Assembly: GCA_900660155.1 (NCBI GenBank)
Contig: CABFPE010000316.1
Location: 496,990 to 560,989 of the forward strand
Direction of reading: 5' to 3'
Origin: Hofstenia miamia
Taxonomy: Eukaryota; Xenacoelomorpha; Acoela; Hofsteniidae
Length of the DNA stretch: 64,000 nucleotides
This document shows positions 57,620 through 64,000 of this stretch, piece by piece. The notes below the pieces were generated by a model. The model had not been told where the DNA came from. It did not search any database and was given only the letters and a program-made list of their open reading frames with translations. Numbering within the stretch: the stretch's first letter is position 1; the number at the start of each line of letters is the position of its first letter. A program made the translations under genes and the position numbers.

Positions 57620-59590
57620 AACCACAAAATTTAACAAAGGTAAATGTTTTTCTGAATTTGAAAAATTTGCTTCTTATCTTCAATCAAAAGGAGTCCTTAC
57701 AAATACACTGAAAATGAAGCTTTCCAAAGTGATGATATCAAACATTCACAATCCATTAAATAGATACCACTCGAAAATTATTAACACTATAAAGACCTTT
57801 TTTAAAGAAAATAACTTGAAACTTGTTCCATTTGATAAAGGTAATGGATTTGTAATTATGTTAGAAAAGGATTATTGTGAGAAAATGTTTAAAATCTTAA
57901 ATGAAGATGAATTTGAAAGCTTAAATATCCCAAAAAATGCCAAGAATGATGCACCTATTATAAAGGAGAATAGATTCAATGTAGTGTTACGTAGATTACT
58001 TAGTCAAAATAAAATAAATAAAACAATGTATGAGAATATAAAATCTAGTGGTGGATTTGCATGTCGTATGTATGGACTAGCAAAAGTACATAAAGCTAAC
58101 ATACCTTTAAGACCAATTGCATCAAATAATGGATCGATATATGAAAAATTATCAAAACTTCTCAATACAGTATTATCTAATTTGCCAGAAAGCCGAATAA
58201 ATTGCAGTGTAGAATCAGTTTTAAAAGACTTAAAAACGAAAACAGCCGATCAATATCGATTATATTCACTTGATGTTAAAAGCTTATATACCAAAGTTCC
58301 TTTAGTTGATGCTGTTGAATATGCAATATCATTATTGAAAGAATATAACATCAAACTTCTTAGCTTAGACTATGAAACCTTGAAAACTTTGATATTACTC
58401 TGCACAAAAAACACCCTTTGTGAATTTCAAGGAAAGTTTTATCTACAAGTTAATGGTGTTGCAATGGGAAATTGCCTTGGACCAACATTAGCAAATATTT
58501 ATATGTCAAAATTTGAACAAAAAATGAATGTTGCCAAAATAATGAATAAATTTCATTACTATGCTCAATATGTTGATGACATACTAGTTATATCAGAATA
58601 TAATGTTAAAGACTTACTTCCTTCCTTGAATTCTTTAGATTCTGCAATTCAATTCACCATCGAAGAAGAAAACAACAAAAGACTACCATTTCTCAATATT
58701 AACATTGAAAGAATAAAGAACAAATTTACGTCATCATACTACAGTAAACCAACTGATACAAATTTAGTAATTAACTACAATTCAAACGTACCCTTTGCAT
58801 ACAAAAAATCCATGATCAAAGGTCTGATACATGAACATTTCATGATTGATCACAATTACGAAGAAATTCATAAATCAATCATTATGATCAAAGATATATT
58901 AAAGCATAATGAATATCCAGCATATATAGTCGATAGAATTATAAAAGAAAAACTAGAAGACTTACTACAAAGTCAAGAAACTAAAAACAAACAAAGTGAT
59001 TATTTATACAATTACATCTTTAATATTGAATATCGAGGCATACAATCAATTAAATTACAGAAATATCTGAAAAGAATCACTCCATCATTTTTAAAGATAG
59101 GCTTTATACTAAAGACCAATAAACTAAGACATATAATAGGACTAAAAACAGAAACCAAGATCGAAAACATTTCCAAAGTAATATATGAAATAACTTGCAA
59201 CTGTGGTGCACAATACATTGGAAAAACGTCAAGGAATTTACAATTAAGAATTAAAGAACACAAAATTCATTCGACCATCTCTGATCATTTAAAGAACTGT
59301 AATATGAAATTTACATATAAAATTTTATCCAAGGCAATTGATAATTTTCAACTAAGCATCATTGAATCAATTTATATAGAATTAAAGGAACCAAGCTTAA
59401 ACAAAAAAGATGAATATAAATACAAACTAAATTTACCGAAAATATTATAAAAAATATATAAAAATATGTAATTTGATGAAAAATTTTTAAATTTTATAGT
59501 GGGAAACTTTTTGAAAATGGCAGCGGCATGCCGAAACATGTCATATAAATATTTAATTCATTTTCCAGTTTTTTTTGGATTCTTTTTTAG
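57620..59590 (+). mobile_element. Penelope-like retroelement, probably 5'-truncated
   Basis: It contains an open RT/endonuclease frame plus a short 3' part with GCATGCCGAAACATGTCATATAAAT, a motif often seen at Penelope-like 3' ends. The frame opens after TTGTTAATAG at 57619, which could be an intron acceptor or the truncation point. No flanking pLTR repeats or target duplication were identified. Confidence 0.75.
57714..59450 (+). CDS. Penelope-like reverse transcriptase with GIY-YIG endonuclease
   Basis: Open from at least 57620; the first ATG in frame is 57714, giving 578 aa. Order: KLVPFDKGNGFVIM (RT entry block, about 35-52), CRMYGLAKVHKANIPLRPIA (about 118-140), SLDVKSLYTKVPL (catalytic D187), VNGVAMGNCLGPTLANIYM (about 247-265), YVDD at 286-289 with the two catalytic aspartates, RLPFLNINIER, and KPTDTNLVINYNS. 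It ends in a GIY-YIG domain with CNCGAQYIGKTSRNLQLRIK at about 494-513 and a following EH. Such proteins nick DNA and prime reverse transcription from the target. No stops interrupt it, so the enzyme part may be intact; the N-terminus looks incomplete. Confidence 0.9.
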   Translation: MKLSKVMISNIHNPLNRYHSKIINTIKTFFKENNLKLVPFDKGNGFVIMLEKDYCEKMFKILNEDEFESLNIPKNAKNDAPIIKENRFNVVLRRLLSQNKINKTMYENIKSSGGFACRMYGLAKVHKANIPLRPIASNNGSIYEKLSKLLNTVLSNLPESRINCSVESVLKDLKTKTADQYRLYSLDVKSLYTKVPLVDAVEYAISLLKEYNIKLLSLDYETLKTLILLCTKNTLCEFQGKFYLQVNGVAMGNCLGPTLANIYMSKFEQKMNVAKIMNKFHYYAQYVDDILVISEYNVKDLLPSLNSLDSAIQFTIEEENNKRLPFLNINIERIKNKFTSSYYSKPTDTNLVINYNSNVPFAYKKSMIKGLIHEHFMIDHNYEEIHKSIIMIKDILKHNEYPAYIVDRIIKEKLEDLLQSQETKNKQSDYLYNYIFNIEYRGIQSIKLQKYLKRITPSFLKIGFILKTNKLRHIIGLKTETKIENISKVIYEITCNCGAQYIGKTSRNLQLRIKEHKIHSTISDHLKNCNMKFTYKILSKAIDNFQLSIIESIYIELKEPSLNKKDEYKYKLNLPKIL

Positions 59591-61679
59591 GAAATATAGA
59601 TAGTGGCAAAAGTTTTGCTCTGATGATTCCGTCTCTTCTATGTTCTCCACAAGAAATTTCAGGCAATATCCATCTGCATGATGTTTCAATTTCTTTATCG
59701 GAAATGTCTGCTAGTGTAGAATAAATGTGGAGCGATTCATCCACTGATTTATCTCAAAAAGTGATAGCGGCAAATATTTGTTTGTAGAATTAATTAAATC
59801 AGTTCTAATAGCAAATCTTATCAAATAGTAAAGCTGATTTTTCTTTTTATTCTTTTTCTTTTGCTTCTTTTCGATCTTAGTTGCTTTTACTTTTGATTGG
59901 ATTATGCTACAGTAGAATCGGGAGTTCAGTGTATTCAATATCTGTCCACATAACCAAAAAAGTGTATGTTTCTGCTTCCAGACTTAATTTTGGTGCTTGA
60001 AATTTTCTTATTCTATTTGATTTATTTTGTCAATACTGCTAGTCTATCTAACATTTTTAAATCAGACCTACTGCATAAAAAAGTAGATGAAGAGTAAAAA
60101 TATTTACTTGTACAGTTTTTAGAGGAACTAAGAACAAGTGAATTTTATATATAATTATTTAATTTTAGTTAAGAAATATTAATCTATTGATGACCTGCGA
60201 AGAATAGACAAAGCCTATCCGCATATTTACCTGAAATTTTGAAATTAATCACAATATCAATTCTACTGCTGCAAAGATTTGAGAACTCTACTAACCCTCG
60301 AACTCTTATTCGAAGTTTATTCACCCTATGTACATTGACTGAATCTTATTCATAGCTATAATTCTACTATAATTTCCCTCAAATCCGTGTCATCTGAAAA
60401 GACAGTGTTCTTCAACTACATAATGTATTGAATACTAAGTTTGGTTCTAGAATACTATATAAGCCCTACGCATTAGCAAGTAGTTATCGGAAACCATAAT
60501 GATGTAGATATGTTGTTTTCAGAATTTTAATTAAACACTACAATAGTTCTGGATGCTCTTATGAAATTTATAATTATGTTGCTGGAAGCCCACTAGGAGT
60601 ACACTTTCTGTAACCTCGAAAAACCAAATCTGAAGAATTTCAGGGATTCAATTCCTGCAATGGAAAAAATTCTTAGAGATCCCAACAACCATGAGCTATG
60701 GTTATGCAGAGCGAACATAGAGAATGGGAAAAATAATTTGAATTGACACATCCACTGTAATGCTGCGATAAGTTTTGCAGAATTGGCAGCACATCCGAGC
60801 ATTCAAAGAAAGTGACCAACAACGAAATATAGAAACTTGTCTTATTAATAATTTCAAACTATCCCTGTAATTGCAAGTTGGTTATAAGTATATTTTACAG
60901 TTTTTCCAATTCCGTTATAAAAAATTTTATAGAAATACTTAAATTAGGAAAGGGAACACATAAAATTCGTTTAAAGGCGATTTATTTGAAAAAAGAACAG
61001 AATAGTAGCAAGATTAATAGATTAATTGGTTTTTGGTATTCGATATAATTAGCTATTTTTAGGTATTTTCTTTAAAAAATTAAAGTGAAAGTTCTTGAGT
61101 TAATGATAAAAAAACGAATATTTAACAGCCATTAATCTATATTTTCGAATCCAATGTATATTAAAACGTTGCGAAATACCCCAATGTAATTTATACTACG
61201 TTTACCGGTTAAATTAATTTTATAAGAACTCTAAAGATTCAGATGACCTTAGAAAATTTTGTTGCAATTATTTTGGACCGACAATGGATTCAACATTTAC
61301 GATAAAGGTTTTCTTGACTTTAAAAGTTTTTAACAAATAAACCATTAGTACGCATATGCAAACTATATTGTGTATGCTTAATATTTAGGCCATTTTTGTA
61401 TTTTTTAAATATAATATACAAGACTATTTATATCTGAATAAAAAATAATCAAATAATAAAGACATAGTTATTAATTTAAAATAATAAATTCAACCTAAAC
61501 GTCTCGGAAATATTATTTCTATATTTTAAAGAAAAACATGATGTATTTGATGCAAACTCCTAATTAGAAAGTAGTATCTACATTTTCTTAAAAGTAGTTT
61601 AGCAATGTCATCTATGGCGAGCTACTTTCAAAACAAGCACAGTAAATAGGCGGTCCATCGAACATTCATGTACAGTAAA
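59591..61679. other. No supported feature
   Basis: AT-rich sequence with only short, motif-free open frames (59553, 59711, 60593 on the minus strand). Confidence 0.5.
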
Positions 61680-62420
61680 TGAGCAAAACAAAGCAAAGAT
61701 ATGGCAAGCATTTGGTAAAGCAATTTGGGAAGCATTCAGTAAAGATATGGCAAGCATTATGTAATAATAGGGCAATAGTTAATGGCGTAGTATGGAAATT
61801 AGTTTTAATCTATTTTATAAATATAAACATTTCAATGTATTAAGTAATTAAATCAACCTTATGATTTGCAAAAAATTTTAAAAATTAATCAAATTTTAAC
61901 AAACTACATGTAGTTAAATATCATTCAATTTTGCATTCTACATTTCAAAACTTCCTTACCAAAACCGACGGTGAATAAATATCAATTCAAAACATTTATT
62001 GCAAAAGTCTATTATGAATTATTGATTGACTCTAATCTAAGAGTAACACAAAAATACAAAAAATAACAAAAGAAATATTTGCGATATAACCGCTTCCTCT
62101 CTCTTTTTAGCTGATTTAAGGCTTTTTTTCGAAATCTTATAGGCATCCAAGGGTCTACTTTCAAAACGAGTACTGATGGCGTCTAAACACTGAAAGATTA
62201 TTTAATAGAAATGTAAAATGTATGCCATTTATATTTTCAATAATTCAAAATAATATTCGAATAGTTTATAATGATTTATTGTAGACACGTACATTTTTAA
62301 CTAAAGCAATGGTAATATCCAGGGTTGGCAAAAACATTTCTTACAGAACACAGTTTTAAACATTTAAAACAGATTAAACGCTTAATCAAGTTTTGCTGCT
62401 TTTAAACAAAACCGATTCAG
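61680..62420 (-). repeat. Interspersed repeat copy B (inverted partner of 34.8-35.5 kb)
   Basis: Read on the minus strand it follows copy A in order: TTTAAAAGCAGCAAAAC, AGATTAAACGCTTAATC-like sequence, ACGTGTCTACAATAAATC, the exon block, AATAAATGTTTTGAA and the TGCTTGCCATATCTTT cluster. Identity is moderate to high. Homology ends before the position of exon 1 in copy A. Confidence 0.75.
62037..62182 (-). pseudogene. Second copy of the microgene's exon 2
   Basis: The acceptor TTCAGTGTTTAG is conserved and, in the same splice phase as exon 2 at 35 kb, the frame begins DAISTRFESRPLDAYKISKK. Relative to copy A there is one extra base in the following A-run. The frame as written then diverges, while removing that base would restore the NQL-type continuation. 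No exon 1 equivalent was found upstream (62420 onward), so this is either a pseudo-exon or the exon of a different transcript. Confidence 0.45.
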
Positions 62421-63958
62421 TGTACTAAAATTTTGTTGAAGCAAACATTGAATTATGATAAATCGATCACTATAAATTCCTTGCAAATATTTTGTAGTAA
62501 TTCAGTTAAAAACATCTAAAAAGACAAATACTTAGTTAAAAATAGAATTTTCAAAAATAAAATTTCTAAATTTTCACAAAAATACTGCTATGCAGTTTTA
62601 AAAAAACACTTAATAAACCACTGTTGATAAATTACCCCATGTTTTAAATATGTCTACACTGGCACAACTAAGGAAAAACTGGATCGCTTTAAAAAATTTC
62701 TTACTGCTGTAAATATACCTTTAAATAGCTTCTTTCTTCTGGGGTTCTCCCAGTTGATTTTTGTGGACTATAATCATTCCGGTTTCCATGTCTTCTTTTG
62801 TTCAGAGAAAATGTACCAAGTTTTTTCCAAATAAATTAGGCGCACTGCTTGCTATCTCCATAAGTTATTGTTTAAATGCAAGACCTTCTTAGGGTTGAAT
62901 TTGCGGAGTGGAATTTAATAACATTTCATTCTAATTTTAATTCATAATAAATTGTTAAAATAAAAAATATACCAATGCGAGATATTTCCTTCCGAACTCT
63001 TTTTGTTTGTTTAATTTGAATTTCTAGTAATTCAATTTCTTAGAATTTGATTGTATTATATTTCGCTGAAATCTGACGATTTTGGCGTTGAAGTCGAAGC
63101 ATAAATGACATCATATCTAATGTTACTGGGATTGTCTCACTTGACTTGGTTACATAGCAGGCATATGAGAAGGATCGGCCAAACTATAATGTTCAACATT
63201 CTAAAAACATAATATTCTAGCACCACACTGCAAATATATTAAAGAAAAACTAATACCTCAAAGTCATGACCTTACAATTGCCTGGGAATATTTTTCCTTT
63301 TCATTTTGGCAGTAAAATTGCATTTTTGAGCAAAAAGTATTTTTACTATAGAACAATTTCACAAAAGACTAATGCTGTAATTAAATTCGGACAACATTTA
63401 TTCATTCTTAGGTCAAAAATGTTATCTGACATGTTTTTTTCATAAACATAATTTAGAGGATAATCTAGTCCAAATATTTAATGTATGATTTCTTTTAGAA
63501 AAAATATCAAATTAATGCGTTTGCTTAATAATAATTGCGATAAATAGCCAAACATATTTTTAATACTCACTAATCTATTTGTACTTGGAAGAGTTGATTT
63601 CTCCATGTCATTTTTCAAGTGAGAAATTTGATAGATATGCATTGCAATCCTCTAGAAAATTTTCCAGTTTTTTTGTTTTTTCTTCAATACTGGTGGAGTT
63701 CTTAAATTTTATGTAAATATTTTTTTAAATGTGCTATCCTAATTATTCTTAGGTAATAATTACTAAATTAAGATAAATTCTCCACTCGCGCAATGAATCG
63801 AGCAGTATACTTCTTATTTAGAATGACGCATTCACCCTTCTACAAACAGATTTTGCCCTCAATTGTTAAATTATGAGGCCAATAACTATGCGATGCTGGT
63901 AAAATGGAGTACTTCCTTTCTTCAGAAAAATAGAATAACATGTAAGCTTCCATTAAAA

Positions 63959-64000
<42 letters not shown>
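62421..64000. other. No supported feature; (TA)n at the end
   Basis: AT-rich non-coding DNA. Alternating TA from about 63962 to 63992 closes the window. Confidence 0.5.

Overview
The window is AT-rich (roughly 70% A+T by eye) animal-type genomic DNA. It has long non-coding stretches, many (TA)n runs, degenerate transposons of many families, one 232-base N gap (19732-19963) and single Ns at 28960, 43100 and 43540. The transposon mix (hAT/ZMYM1-like, P/THAP9-like, Merlin, Tc1, mariner, piggyBac MITE, Penelope-like, a Ty3-like gag trace) together with a rhodopsin-family GPCR points to an invertebrate metazoan. A Hydra-like cnidarian is my best guess, but I cannot fix the taxon. No bacterial genes, operons, CRISPR arrays, rRNA or tRNA genes were seen.

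Layout. 1.2-7.7 kb: inverted copies of an interspersed repeat bracket a broken gene split by a 1,089-bp hAT-type element with a clean 8-bp target duplication, and a 1,023-bp tandem duplication of a DDE-type transposase pseudogene. 7.7-14.9 kb: an intact, unusually GC-rich 864-aa hAT transposase gene, a P/THAP9-like transposase pseudogene, and a second truncated hAT copy carrying a piggyBac-like MITE whose empty site is present in the first copy. 15.5-19.3 kb: a possible LTR-retrotransposon remnant running into a Merlin element. The decayed Merlin transposase keeps its D-D-E residues and is followed by two histone-type 3' stem-loops. 21-24.6 kb: 11-bp periodic repeats and an internally deleted Merlin copy. 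26.4-29.2 kb: a Tc1 element, then a locus present twice, with and without a mariner MITE, joined at an N. 34.4-35.2 kb: a compact candidate two-exon gene (TATA box, 39 codons, AATAAA) whose second exon recurs in an inverted repeat at 62 kb. 37.9-43.4 kb: hAT and Tc1 fragments, an unrecognised 169-aa ORF and a minisatellite. 46.7-47.7 kb: a class A GPCR open except for one TGA. 49.9-55.7 kb: several exon-like open stretches and a tandemly duplicated transposase-like pseudogene. 57.6-59.5 kb: a Penelope-like retroelement with intact reverse transcriptase and GIY-YIG domains.

The genes do not form a pathway; the window is mostly a record of transposon insertion, nesting and decay. The most notable points are the histone-type stem-loops directly after the Merlin transposase, the two-exon microgene with its duplicated exon, and several near-identical local duplications, one of which looks like two alleles assembled in series.
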